DNA of 64,000 nucleotides from Lysobacterales bacterium (GTDB lineage Bacteria; Pseudomonadota; Gammaproteobacteria; Xanthomonadales; Rhodanobacteraceae): positions 87,577-151,576 of the forward strand of contig NSJK01000010.1 of NCBI GenBank assembly GCA_002632325.1. The letters run 5' to 3'. Position numbers and translations under genes: made by a program. Position 1 is the stretch's first letter. Every line of letters starts with the position of its first letter. Positions 1 through 9,936 of the stretch are shown one piece after another. The notes beneath the pieces are model-generated. The model was given only the letters and a program-made list of their open reading frames with translations, was not told the origin of the DNA and ran no database searches.

Positions 1-1767
1 GGTGGTCGGCTGCCCCATCCACGTCTGACCGACTCGAACCTGTTCGAGGCGCTCGACATCCTGCGCGATGCGCCACCGTCGCTGGCGCGGGTGGCGCGCA
101 GTGCGCGCGGTGATCTCGACACCGTGGTGATGAAGGCACTGGCGAGCGAGCGAGCGCAGCGCTACGCAAGCGCCGCCGCGTTTGCCGATGATCTGGAGCG
201 CGTCCTTGCGCATCGACCGGTGTTGGCGCGGCCACCGACCTTGGCTTATCGCACCGGCTTGTTCGTGCGCCGGCATCGCGCCTTGACCGCGGCCTTGGTC
301 GCCACCTTCGTGGTGTTGACGGTGGCGACCGTGGTGTCCTTGCGCTTGGCATGGTCCGAGCGCGCCGCACATGCACAGGCTGAACGCCGTGCTCAGGAAA
401 GTGCGGCGGTCGGCGCCTTCCTGCAGCGCATGTTGGCTTCGGCCAATCCCGAATCCACGGCCGGCAGCCGTCCGGCGCTCGCCGATGTGGTTGCCGCTGC
501 GGAACACGATCTCGATGAACTCTCCGAACAGCCGAACGTGCAGCGTGCGGTAGCCTCCACCCTTGCCTCGACTCGGCGCGCCTTGGGCGATTACCCGGCG
601 GCGCTCAGCCTCAGCGAGCGCGCCTTGGCCCTCGTCGGCACCGACACGCCAGCGGCGCAGCAGGCAGCCTTGTGGCGCGAGCACAGCACGATCCTGACCG
701 AACTGTCGCGCTTCGAGCAGGCGCGTGTTGCCTTGGTGAAAGCAAGACAGGCATGGCCGGAAGCGACGCCCGCGGCGCGCCTCGACTTCGATCTGGAGGC
801 TAGCCGGATCGACAGCGATGAAGGCAAGGTCGAGGATGCGGCGCGTGAACTGCGCGCCCTGCTCGCCCAAGCCGATCGGCTCGATCCGGTCACCGCCGAA
901 CAGCGAGAGGTTCAGATCACGATTGCGACTGCGCGCAGCAGCCTGTCGACCCTGTTGCGCGAAGCGGGTCAATTGGAGGAAGCCGAGACGCTCACGCGAG
1001 AGGTACTTGCCTGGCGACGTGCCAGCGTCGGCGAACGGGCGCCGACCACTTTGACCAGTCGCCACAATCTGGCGCTGATCCTGGCCGCGCGCGGCGACAA
1101 TGTCGCGGCTGACGCGGAGGCGCGAGCGACGCTCGCGCTGCGTCGTGAAGTGCTCGGCGAGGCGCATTCGGCCACGCTCACGAGCTGGCAGACGCTGGCC
1201 AACATCTTGGTCGCGCAAGGTCGTCTCGATGAAGCCGAAGCTGCAGCGCGAACATCGATGCTGGGCTTCGAGCGCAGTGCGGGCGAGGACAATGTGCAAA
1301 CGCTCGCGGCGATGAATTCGCTGGCTTACATTCTCGAAGAACGTCATCGCAGCGAAGATGCCGAAGTCTTGTACCGGCGCATCATCGCGATCCAGAACCG
1401 CGCCGGAAGCCAGCATCCGTCGGCGTTTGCGCCGCGCAACAATCTGGCCATGCTGCTGATGAACGCCGGCAAGCTGGCGGCGGCCGAAAAAGAGTTCTCC
1501 AGTCTGGTCGACGATGCGCGTGCCGCGGTCGGCCCCGAGCATCTGATGACGGCGATCTTCCGCAGCAACCATGGTCTGTGTCTGACCAGGATGGGACGCT
1601 TGCGCGATGCGCGCGCGGAGCTCGAGACAGCTCATGCGAACCTGTCGAAATCGGTCGGCGCAGATCATGCGCGCACGCGTACGGCGGCCGAACGGCTTGC
1701 CGATGTGTACACGCGATTGGGCGAGACGGCCAAGGCCGCAGCGCTCGAATCCGGGGCGGCATCATGA
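1..1767 (+). CDS. Serine/threonine protein kinase with TPR repeats, C-terminal part (5' end outside window)
   Basis: The frame is open from the first base, so the gene begins upstream and only about 588 residues are seen. The first 75 residues look like the end of a bacterial Hanks-type kinase C-lobe (LDTVVMKALASERAQRYASA, then a DDLER segment). A single hydrophobic segment follows (LTAALVATFVVLTVATVVSL). The rest is an Ala/Leu/Arg-rich run of TPR-like helical hairpins with repeated A-x-x-L-x-x-A patterns. By family this would be a membrane kinase with a TPR sensor or protein-binding domain. The catalytic lysine and HRD/DFG motifs are not in the window, so activity cannot be judged. Its stop overlaps the histidine kinase start by ATGA, which suggests one operon linking a Ser/Thr kinase with a two-component pair. 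Confidence 0.85.
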   Translation, partial: GGRLPHPRLTDSNLFEALDILRDAPPSLARVARSARGDLDTVVMKALASERAQRYASAAAFADDLERVLAHRPVLARPPTLAYRTGLFVRRHRALTAALVATFVVLTVATVVSLRLAWSERAAHAQAERRAQESAAVGAFLQRMLASANPESTAGSRPALADVVAAAEHDLDELSEQPNVQRAVASTLASTRRALGDYPAALSLSERALALVGTDTPAAQQAALWREHSTILTELSRFEQARVALVKARQAWPEATPAARLDFDLEASRIDSDEGKVEDAARELRALLAQADRLDPVTAEQREVQITIATARSSLSTLLREAGQLEEAETLTREVLAWRRASVGERAPTTLTSRHNLALILAARGDNVAADAEARATLALRREVLGEAHSATLTSWQTLANILVAQGRLDEAEAAARTSMLGFERSAGEDNVQTLAAMNSLAYILEERHRSEDAEVLYRRIIAIQNRAGSQHPSAFAPRNNLAMLLMNAGKLAAAEKEFSSLVDDARAAVGPEHLMTAIFRSNHGLCLTRMGRLRDARAELETAHANLSKSVGADHARTRTAAERLADVYTRLGETAKAAALESGAAS

Positions 1768-2483
1768 CGGTCATGCCGGTGATTGTGGTTCTGGCCGTAC
1801 TCGCGTTCGGCGCGATCGCGGTGGCCTTCAGCTTGCACGCCCGGCTTGGCCGCGAGCGGGCGCAGACCCAGGCGCGGCTCGACGAGCGCGATCTGCTGGT
1901 CCGAGCGCAAGCCACGGCGAGCGAGCGCGAGCGCATCTACGGCGATCTGCATGACGATCTGGGTGCCAAATTGCTCGGCCTGGTGCATTCGGCGTCCACG
2001 CCGCAGCAGGCGGACCAGGCGCGCGCCTTGCTGCAGGATTTGCGCGATGTGGTCACACGCTCGCGCGGTACGCCGGGCACGCTCGGCGATGTGCTCGGCG
2101 ATATCCGCGCCGAGATCGAGCAGCGCTTGCGTGCGATCGGCGTCACGCTGGAATGGCAGGTCGCGCAAGATCTGCCGGATCCGGCGCTGGACACGGGCCG
2201 TGCCCTGCATCTGCAGCGAATCTTGCGTGAGGCGATCAGCAACGTGATCCACCATGCGCAAGCCCGGCACGTGCGGGTGCGGGTGGCGGCAAACGACGCG
2301 CAGTTGCGGCTGGAACTCACCGACGATGGCAGCGGTGCCGGTGTCGATCCGCCACGCAGCGGCAGCGGCCTGCGTGGCATGCGTGAGCGGGCCGCGCAGC
2401 TTGCTGGCGACATCGACTGGAAGCCGGGCACCGTTGGCGGAACCAAGGTGTTGTTGACGCTGCCTCTCGGGGATGTCCAATGA
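1764..2483 (+). CDS. Sensor histidine kinase, NarL-system type (HisKA_3 + HATPase)
   Basis: A 239-residue protein with one N-terminal membrane segment (about residues 4-22), a short coiled linker, and a HisKA_3-type dimerisation box whose phospho-accepting His is H63 (YGDLHDDLGAKLLGLVH). The ATPase domain has a recognisable N box (LREAISNVIHHAQA), G1-type box (DDGSGAG) and G2-type segment (GSGLRGMRERAAQLAG). There is no periplasmic sensor domain of any size, so the input is probably membrane-proximal or comes from a partner such as the upstream TPR kinase. I chose the ATG that overlaps the upstream stop (ATGA). An upstream in-frame extension to 1578 lies entirely inside the kinase gene and is unlikely. 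It couples by a second ATGA overlap to the response regulator. Confidence 0.9.
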   Translation: MTVMPVIVVLAVLAFGAIAVAFSLHARLGRERAQTQARLDERDLLVRAQATASERERIYGDLHDDLGAKLLGLVHSASTPQQADQARALLQDLRDVVTRSRGTPGTLGDVLGDIRAEIEQRLRAIGVTLEWQVAQDLPDPALDTGRALHLQRILREAISNVIHHAQARHVRVRVAANDAQLRLELTDDGSGAGVDPPRSGSGLRGMRERAAQLAGDIDWKPGTVGGTKVLLTLPLGDVQ

Positions 2484-3127
2484 GCGTCTTCAGCCATGCG
2501 CTGGTGGTCGATGATCTGGCATCGAGCCGCGACTGGCTCGCGCAAGCCGTGGCACTGGCGTTTGCGGGCATCTCGATCGCCCAAGCGGCCTCGCTGGCGC
2601 AAGCGCGTGCAGCGTGCGCTTCACCGCCGCAATTGGCCTTGATCGATCTCGGCTTGCCCGACGGCTCCGGTGTCGAGTTGATCGAGCACCTGCATCCACG
2701 CGGCACGCTGTGCGTTGTCGCCACCGTGTTCGACGACGACGCGCACCTGTTTCCTGCCTTGCACGCGGGCGCACAAGGCTACGTGCTGAAGGATCAGTCA
2801 CCGCAATCGCTTGCGCTCATGTTGACCGGCATTGCCGAGGGCCGGCCGCCCTTGTCGCCATCCATTGCAAGGCGATTGTTGCGACATTTCCAGCCGATGC
2901 CGACGATGGCACCCGTGATGGAGCCGTCTGCGGCACTGACGCCGCGCGAAACCGAAGTGCTGCGTCTGATCGCCAAGGGCATGAGCGTGAGTGAGACCGC
3001 CGAGCTATTGACCTTGTCGCGCCATACCGTGGCAGGTTATCTCAAGGACATCTATCGCAAGCTCGCGGTCGGCACGCGGGCCGAGGCGACGTTGGAGGCG
3101 CTGCGGCGCGGATTGGTGGCGCCATAG
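2480..3127 (+). CDS. LuxR/NarL-family response regulator
   Basis: A 215-residue regulator with a receiver domain followed by a LuxR-type HTH. The acidic pair is D11-D12, the likely phosphorylation site is D56 (LIDLGLPDGSG), and the switch Thr and conserved Lys are T82 and K104 (YVLKD). The C-terminal HTH begins LTPRETEVLRLIAKGMS and continues through SRHTVAGYLKDIYRKL, the DNA-contacting helix region. It starts inside the histidine kinase stop (ATGA), so the two are a cognate pair. The gene ends in TAG directly abutting a 13-bp repeat motif seen again near 46.9 kb. Target genes cannot be read from the window. Confidence 0.93.
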   Translation: MSVFSHALVVDDLASSRDWLAQAVALAFAGISIAQAASLAQARAACASPPQLALIDLGLPDGSGVELIEHLHPRGTLCVVATVFDDDAHLFPALHAGAQGYVLKDQSPQSLALMLTGIAEGRPPLSPSIARRLLRHFQPMPTMAPVMEPSAALTPRETEVLRLIAKGMSVSETAELLTLSRHTVAGYLKDIYRKLAVGTRAEATLEALRRGLVAP

Positions 3128-3140
3128 GGCAACGCTGATC
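3125..3140 (+). repeat. Solo copy of dispersed motif TAGGGCAACGCTGATC
   Basis: These 16 bases, starting in the stop codon of the response regulator, are repeated exactly at 46907-46922. The inner 13 bases also occur inverted at 47022-47034. No inverted partner is visible near this copy. It could be a solo end of a small mobile or palindromic element. Confidence 0.5.
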
Positions 3141-3197
3141 AAGTGTGGCCTTCCCTGGCCGTGAGCGCTCCCATCGCGGGCGATGCAATTCGCGAAC

Positions 3198-4031
3198 TCA
3201 GCTTTGCCAGCGGCGCATCGCCAGCGTGGCGAGCGCCAGCAAGGCGCCGAGCAAGCCCAGTCCAGCCGGGCCCAGGGCAGGAACCGCCTGTGGCGCGCCT
3301 TGCGGGCCACCGCCACTATCCGGCGGCACCTGGGCTGAACCGAATCCGTCGACGTAGACGTAACCACCATGCCCACCCAGCGAGCAGTCGGAGGCGATCA
3401 CGGTCAGTTCGACTTGTTGGCCGACTGCGCTGGCCGGCAGCACGGCGTCGACGTTCTGGAACTCCAGATATTTCCAACTACCGCTGCCCTGCAGGAATTG
3501 CACGTTGGCTTGCCCGGAATAGGCGAACTGTTCGAACAGCACGCTGTTGTCGGCGAGGTTCTTGACCACGACGTAGAAATACGGCTGTTCCGCAGGCGAG
3601 TGGTTGGGGTCGTCGAGCACTGGCGCAAAGGCGAAGCGGATATGCGGCAAGCCGTCAGCAGGATCGATGTCGGCACTGCTCACGGTATCGGTCTGGCGCA
3701 GCGTGGTGACCAAGGCGCCGCCGTTTTCGTCATTGAGCTTGGCGGTGTATTGACCCACGCGCGGCAGTTGGATGGTTGGTGCCAGCGGATCGGTGCTGCC
3801 GGAACCGACGATCGAGGCCGGGCCGGCCGCGCCCGCATTGATCTGCACGCTGGCACTGTTGAATGGCGGTGTGCCGGCCAAGCCGGGATTGGTGCCGCCA
3901 CCCAGGGTCCAGGCGGTGTAGGTGTTTGTTTCGAAGCCGCCATTCTGGAAGATCGCCAGCGCCGGCATCGGTGCGGCGATGGACAGCGCGAACAAGACAG
4001 GACGAAGCCAGGGCGTGGTGGTGCGATTCAT
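3198..4031 (-). CDS. Secreted protein with C-terminal IPTL/PEP-CTERM-like sorting tail
   Basis: A 277-residue protein with an N-terminal signal peptide (residues about 1-22, ending PALA) and a body opening FQNGGFETNTYTAWTLGG. That is the usual start of extracellular choice-of-anchor or lectin-like domains in CTERM proteins. The C-terminus is VPALGPAGLGLLGALLALA followed by TLAMRRWQS. This matches the layout of IPTL/PEP-CTERM tails: a short VP-x-L motif, a transmembrane helix and an Arg-rich end. By family such proteins are exported, then processed and anchored by an exosortase-type enzyme. No exosortase gene is in the window. The ATG at 4031 overlaps the stop of the upstream gene (ATGA), so I prefer it to longer in-frame starts. 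Binding target unknown. Confidence 0.8.
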   Translation of the reverse strand: MNRTTTPWLRPVLFALSIAAPMPALAIFQNGGFETNTYTAWTLGGGTNPGLAGTPPFNSASVQINAGAAGPASIVGSGSTDPLAPTIQLPRVGQYTAKLNDENGGALVTTLRQTDTVSSADIDPADGLPHIRFAFAPVLDDPNHSPAEQPYFYVVVKNLADNSVLFEQFAYSGQANVQFLQGSGSWKYLEFQNVDAVLPASAVGQQVELTVIASDCSLGGHGGYVYVDGFGSAQVPPDSGGGPQGAPQAVPALGPAGLGLLGALLALATLAMRRWQS

Positions 4032-4528
4032 GGTGCGGAGTTCCGAGGCAATGGAGAAAGTCGGTGTTCGGCCGCTCCTTGCATGGAGCTGACCTGTTCG
4101 ATGCGGGGATGCGCGGCATGCGCCACCGCTGCGCTGAGGAGTGCGGTACGTTCGGCTACGGGCGTGTCGGCGGCCAGATCGAAGCCGAGGGCTTCCACGC
4201 GTTGAGTGCCAAGCGTCGAACCGCGCAACAGGCGCCGCACGCAAGAGTGCCCGGTGTTGCAAGCCTGCGTGTGCGACCGCACCAGCACGTCGCGCCGCCA
4301 CGTTTCGATGGCGCTTGAGGGTGTGTCGGCTGGGAACACCGCGACATATTCAAATTGCGTCGCTGCATTGACGTGCATTTGGTTGGTGGCAGGCTGCGCG
4401 ATGGCCTTGTCCGCAAGCGACTGCGGAGCAAACAGGACGAGGCCTGCGCACGACAGGCCGGCGGCAAGTGTGATCAAGGCACAGACGAAGCGACCCCTGC
4501 GCAATGGCGCCGAGCGATGCATTTGCAT
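4028..4528 (-). CDS. Hypothetical exported protein, first gene of a two-gene operon
   Basis: A 166-residue protein that I do not recognise. A hydrophobic segment near residues 14-38 (FVCALITLAAGLSCAGLVLF) suggests a signal peptide or membrane anchor. Two cysteines lie close together in the middle (ACNTGHSC). The ATG has an AGGGG ribosome binding site just upstream, and a second ATG two codons later is also possible. Its stop overlaps the start of the sorting-tail protein, which argues that it is a real gene with a shared role at the cell surface. Coding preference on this strand, with G/C at third positions, supports translation. Confidence 0.65.
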   Translation of the reverse strand: MQMHRSAPLRRGRFVCALITLAAGLSCAGLVLFAPQSLADKAIAQPATNQMHVNAATQFEYVAVFPADTPSSAIETWRRDVLVRSHTQACNTGHSCVRRLLRGSTLGTQRVEALGFDLAADTPVAERTALLSAAVAHAAHPRIEQVSSMQGAAEHRLSPLPRNSAP

Positions 4529-4615
4529 GATGACCCCTGAGCGATCCGAAGCTGCGCGTCATTTCTGACGAGGCGCAGCGATCGCCATCGTGGACGAGTC
4601 CGGCAGATGCTTGAA

Positions 4616-4631
4616 CCCCGCAAACGCGGGG
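4616..4631 (-). terminator. Hairpin downstream of the lipid A acyltransferase
   Basis: CCCCGC-AAAC-GCGGGG forms a 6-bp GC stem just after the minus-strand acyltransferase stop. There is no long U tract, so termination is plausible but weak. Confidence 0.45.
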
Positions 4632-4637
4632 GTGCGA

Positions 4638-5555
4638 TCACGTTGCCACGTTGACGTTCGGTGCAGTCGCGGTCTTGGGCCAGCGCTTGTAGGTCCACTG
4701 ATACTGCTCGAAGGCCAGACGCACGCAGTTCTCGACGCCACGGTTGAGCGCGGCGCAGGCGACCTCGATGTCGCTATCGGCGATCTCCGGCGGAGCCGGC
4801 AGGAAGTGCAGGCGATACCCGGCAGCGCGTGGCAGGCGTTCGGCAAACGCGAACACCACGCTGGCGCCGGTGCGCTCGGCCAGGCGCGGCAACAGCACCA
4901 TGGTCGAGGCCGGCACGCCGAAGAACGGTGCGTCCACACCCTCGCCCGCGCGCGGCTGCTGGTCGGGCAGGATGCCCGCCATGCCGCCGCTGGCGAGGCG
5001 TTTGTACAGGGCGCGCACACCACTGCCTTCGGCGCGGATCTGCTCGACGTTGGTGCCACCGCGCACGCGCCGCAGCAGGGGCTCGAGCGCGGCGCGACGC
5101 GGTGGGCGATAGAGGATCGCCAGCGGCTGCTGGGCGGCCAGCCAGAAGTTGAGCAGTTCCCAACAACCCAGATGCGGTGCGGCCACGATCACGCCACGGC
5201 CGGTCGCGCGCGCGGCATCGAACAGCTCGCGACCGCGCACCTCGACCACCCGGCGCAGCGCCCGCTGCGGGCCGGCGCCCCAGGTCGCCATGATCTCGGC
5301 CATCGATCGCCCGGCCTCGATTACACATTTTTTCGCCAGGTGCTGTCTGTTTTCGCCCCTTTCCTGCGTTATTAACAAGGACAGGTTGTGTTCGGCGATC
5401 CGGCGAGAGCGCCCGCGAAGGTGCCAGGCCAGCAAGCCGAACGTGGCACCGCAGGCAAGGACGAAACGCAAGGGCAGGGCGCCCACGATGCGCAAGCTGC
5501 CGTAGAGCAGCGAGATTGGCCAGGTCATCGAGGGGTTGGGCATGGGAACGGCCAT
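4638..5555 (-). CDS. Lysophospholipid/lipid A acyltransferase (LpxL/HtrB family)
   Basis: About 305 residues of the bacterial lipid A biosynthesis acyltransferase family, which moves a secondary acyl chain onto lipid A at the inner membrane. The N-terminal hydrophobic helix (residues about 15-40) fits a membrane anchor. The catalytic H-x4-D/E box is HLGCWE, preceded by GRGVIVAAP, and a second family block (GILPDQQPRAGEGV, with FFG) follows. Three ATG codons (5555, 5543, 5528) are possible starts and none has a good ribosome binding site. Much longer in-frame starts would run through dtd on the other strand and are rejected. The length is close to the usual 300. It stands alone, divergent from dtd. 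Confidence 0.88.
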   Translation of the reverse strand: MAVPMPNPSMTWPISLLYGSLRIVGALPLRFVLACGATFGLLAWHLRGRSRRIAEHNLSLLITQERGENRQHLAKKCVIEAGRSMAEIMATWGAGPQRALRRVVEVRGRELFDAARATGRGVIVAAPHLGCWELLNFWLAAQQPLAILYRPPRRAALEPLLRRVRGGTNVEQIRAEGSGVRALYKRLASGGMAGILPDQQPRAGEGVDAPFFGVPASTMVLLPRLAERTGASVVFAFAERLPRAAGYRLHFLPAPPEIADSDIEVACAALNRGVENCVRLAFEQYQWTYKRWPKTATAPNVNVAT

Positions 5556-5647
5556 TGTAAATGTGGCGCGTGGCGGCGGCGCATGGCGCGGATTGACCTC
5601 ATTGGCGCTCGGCGGCGAGCATGCACGCCTTGCCTGCGGAGATCGTG

Positions 5648-6088
5648 ATGATTGCCTTGATCCAGCGCGTATGCCAAGCGCATGTCGAGGTCGATGGCGA
5701 CACCGTCGGGCGGATCGGACCGGGCCTTCTGGCTCTGGTCGCAGTGCAACCCGACGATGGTCAAGCGCAGGCGCAGCGTCTGCTCGACAAGATCCTTGGC
5801 TATCGGGTGTTTGCCGACGAGCAAGGGCGTATGAACCGCTCGCTGGCCGATGCCCGGGGTGGCCTGTTGCTGGTTTCACAGTTCACGCTGGCGGCCGATA
5901 CCCGTTCGGGGATGCGGCCGGGGTTTTCGACCGCGGCGGCTCCCGAGCAGGCGCGGCACTGGTTCGATGCCCTCGTGGCGATGGCACGCGAACGCCACCC
6001 GGGGGTGGAAATCGGGCGTTTCGGTGCCCATATGAGGGTCCATCTGATCAACGACGGGCCGGTGACCTTCTGGCTGCAGGCGCCCTGA
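5648..6088 (+). CDS. dtd: D-aminoacyl-tRNA deacylase
   Basis: A 146-residue protein, the usual DTD length. It begins MIALIQRV and has both signature blocks of the family: SQFTL and the Gly-cisPro loop (NDGPVTFWL). The enzyme removes D-amino acids, and glycine mischarged on tRNA-Ala, from tRNAs in the cytoplasm. A GGAG ribosome binding site six bases upstream favours the ATG at 5648 over a longer in-frame start. No residue appears to be missing. Confidence 0.95.
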   Translation: MIALIQRVCQAHVEVDGDTVGRIGPGLLALVAVQPDDGQAQAQRLLDKILGYRVFADEQGRMNRSLADARGGLLLVSQFTLAADTRSGMRPGFSTAAAPEQARHWFDALVAMARERHPGVEIGRFGAHMRVHLINDGPVTFWLQAP

Positions 6089-6248
6089 GCCGCGGTCAAA
6101 GGCACGGAATCTGCATCTGCGGCCACCCGCTTGGCCGATTCGGTTCGGTTCGGCGCCGTTTTACGTTCTAGACCAGGTGGAAGGCGTCCTTGACGGCGCT
6201 CCTATACTGCTTGTCCTTTTTCTCAAGTACCTCTTTTCTGGAAGTCCA

Positions 6249-8093
<1,845 letters not shown>

Positions 8094-8116
8094 GCCCAAC
8101 GACAGACTGAAGTTGC

Positions 8117-8145
8117 GAAAACGCCCGCCTCATGCGGGCGTTTTC
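8117..8145 (+). terminator. Rho-independent terminator after rpoD
   Basis: GAAAACGCCCGC pairs perfectly with GCGGGCGTTTTC across a five-base loop, and the 3' arm itself supplies a T run. It sits 24 bases after the rpoD stop and could work in both directions. Confidence 0.92.
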
Positions 8146-8236
8146 GTTTCGGGATCTGCCAGCATGCTGGTACCCTGCTCCGCCGCGTCGCGGTTCGAAT
8201 CCGAACGCCTTCCCGTAGCTGCTTTGGTCCGTTGCC

Positions 8237-9772
8237 ATGCCTGCAATCTCGTCGTTCCGTCCGCGTCGGCGCGCGCATTGCCTGCTGCTGGTTCCGCTCG
8301 CACTGGCCTGCGCGCAGGTTTTCGGTGCCACGATCGATGCGCGGCTCACCGCGGCCGCCGCAAGGGGTGATGCCGTCGAGGCCCTGATCGTCCTGCCTGA
8401 TCAATCAACGCCCAGACTCGCTCCGCTTGAACCTGCCGCCGATTACCGCCTGCGTCGCCGAGCGCTGGTCGCGGCGCTGCGCTCACGTGCGAGCACACAA
8501 CAGGCTGACCTGCACACGTGGCTGGATTCGCGCGGAATCAAACATCGCCCCTACTGGATTACCAACCTCGTGTGGGCGCGAGTGTCGCAAGCCGAGCTCG
8601 CGGCCTTGGCGCAGCGTCACGACGTTGCGCGGGTCGATGCCAATCCGCACCTGCCGCAGCGATTGCCGATCGCGCAAGCTGCAGCAATGCCCCAGGGCAA
8701 GGCTGTCGCCGCGATCGAATACGGAGTGGCGAAGATCAATGCGCCCGCCGTGTGGGCCATGGGTTACACCGGCCAGGGTGTGGTGATTGCCGATGCCGAC
8801 ACCGGCGTGCGCTGGGATCACGCCGCGCTCAAGACGCATTACCGCGGCTGGAACGGCAGCAGCGCCGTGCATGCCTACAACTGGCACGACGCGATCCACG
8901 ACGACGTTGGCAACGCGTGCGGAAACGCGACACCGGCACCCTGCGACGACTACGGGCATGGCACCCACACGGTGGGCACCCTCGTCGGTGATGATGGCGG
9001 CAGCAATCAGGTCGGGGTGGCTCCGGGCGCACAGTGGATTGGTTGTCGCAACATGGCCGACGGCGAAGGCACGCCGGCGCGCTACATCGAATGCATGCAG
9101 TGGACGCTCGCGCCCACCGATGCCAACGATGCCAATCCGGATCCGGATCGCGCCGCCGATATCGCGAGCAATTCCTGGGGATGCATGCCTGAAGAAGGCT
9201 GCACGGTTGGTGACGAAATCAAGGCCGCCGTCGACAACATGGTCGCCGGCGGGATCTTCTTCGTCGCCGCGGCCGGAAACGATGGTTCCTCGTGCCAGTC
9301 GATCCTCGATGCGCCATCGACTTACGACTCGGCCTTCGTGGTCGGCGCCACCGATGCCAGTGATGCGATGGCGAGTTTCTCCAGCCGTGGCCCCGTCAGC
9401 GGCGCAAACCGCGTGCGGCCCGATGTATCCGCGCCCGGAGTCAACGTGCGTTCAACGCTCGCCTCGGGCAACAGCAGCTACGGCAGCATGAGCGGCACAA
9501 GCATGGCGACCCCGCATGTGGCCGGTGCCGCAGCGCTGCTGATGTCGGTCAATCCCGCGCTCAAGGGCCATCCCGATCAGGTCGCCGAGCTGCTGCGCAA
9601 CACCGCGGTCATGGCGGGCGTGACCGACCCGTACAATAGCGGCTGCGGCGGCCTGAGCATGGCCAATCGGCCCAATTACCAAGCCGGCTGGGGACGCATC
9701 GACGTGCATGCGGCGACCCTCGCGACCCTGTCCGACACGATCTTCCGCAATGGTTTCGACGCTGGCAGCTGA
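8237..9772 (+). CDS. Secreted S8 family serine protease (subtilase)
   Basis: A 511-residue exported protease. An Arg-rich signal peptide (RPRRRAHCLLLVPLALACAQ) leads into an inhibitor-like propeptide (about residues 30-150). The peptidase domain has the Asp box IADADTGV, the His box YGHGTHTVGT, the oxyanion Asn in AAGNDGSS and the Ser box GTSMATPHVAG, so the catalytic triad is intact. Extra cysteines (for example CGNATPAPC, SWGCMPEEGC) suggest disulfides and an extracellular site. The protein ends TLSDTIFRNGFDAGS. The IFRNGFD part is shared with two other secreted proteins in this window and may be a surface or secretion tag. No neighbour suggests a substrate. Confidence 0.93.
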   Translation: MPAISSFRPRRRAHCLLLVPLALACAQVFGATIDARLTAAAARGDAVEALIVLPDQSTPRLAPLEPAADYRLRRRALVAALRSRASTQQADLHTWLDSRGIKHRPYWITNLVWARVSQAELAALAQRHDVARVDANPHLPQRLPIAQAAAMPQGKAVAAIEYGVAKINAPAVWAMGYTGQGVVIADADTGVRWDHAALKTHYRGWNGSSAVHAYNWHDAIHDDVGNACGNATPAPCDDYGHGTHTVGTLVGDDGGSNQVGVAPGAQWIGCRNMADGEGTPARYIECMQWTLAPTDANDANPDPDRAADIASNSWGCMPEEGCTVGDEIKAAVDNMVAGGIFFVAAAGNDGSSCQSILDAPSTYDSAFVVGATDASDAMASFSSRGPVSGANRVRPDVSAPGVNVRSTLASGNSSYGSMSGTSMATPHVAGAAALLMSVNPALKGHPDQVAELLRNTAVMAGVTDPYNSGCGGLSMANRPNYQAGWGRIDVHAATLATLSDTIFRNGFDAGS

Positions 9773-9856
9773 TGTCCTGGCAGGATCGAGCGACGCGCCA
9801 AGGAAGGCGCGGCCGGAAAGTGCACCATGGAGGGTTGCTTGCGTGGTTGCTGTCGT

Positions 9857-9932
9857 GGGCCTATAGCTCAATGGTCAGAGCAGGGGACTCATAATCCCTT
9901 GGTTCCAGGTTCGAGTCCTGGTGGGCCCACCA
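9857..9932 (+). tRNA. tRNA with CAU anticodon, probably tRNA-Ile2 (lysidine-modified)
   Basis: A 76-nt cloverleaf with acceptor GGGCCTA/TGGGCCC, anticodon stem GGGGA/TCCCT, loop CTCATAA, T arm GGTTCGAGTCC and an encoded CCA. The CAT anticodon could mean elongator Met. The body, especially GACTCATAATC followed by TTGGT, resembles E. coli ileX/ileY tRNA-Ile2, in which TilS changes C34 to lysidine to read AUA. It ends four bases before the convergent TonB receptor stop. Confidence 0.95.
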
Positions 9933-9936
9933 CTTC

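Noticed and set aside
9857..9932. Reading the CAU tRNA as initiator tRNA-fMet
   Set aside because: Position 1-72 is a paired G-C and the anticodon stem lacks the three G-C pairs in the initiator order; the body resembles tRNA-Ile2.
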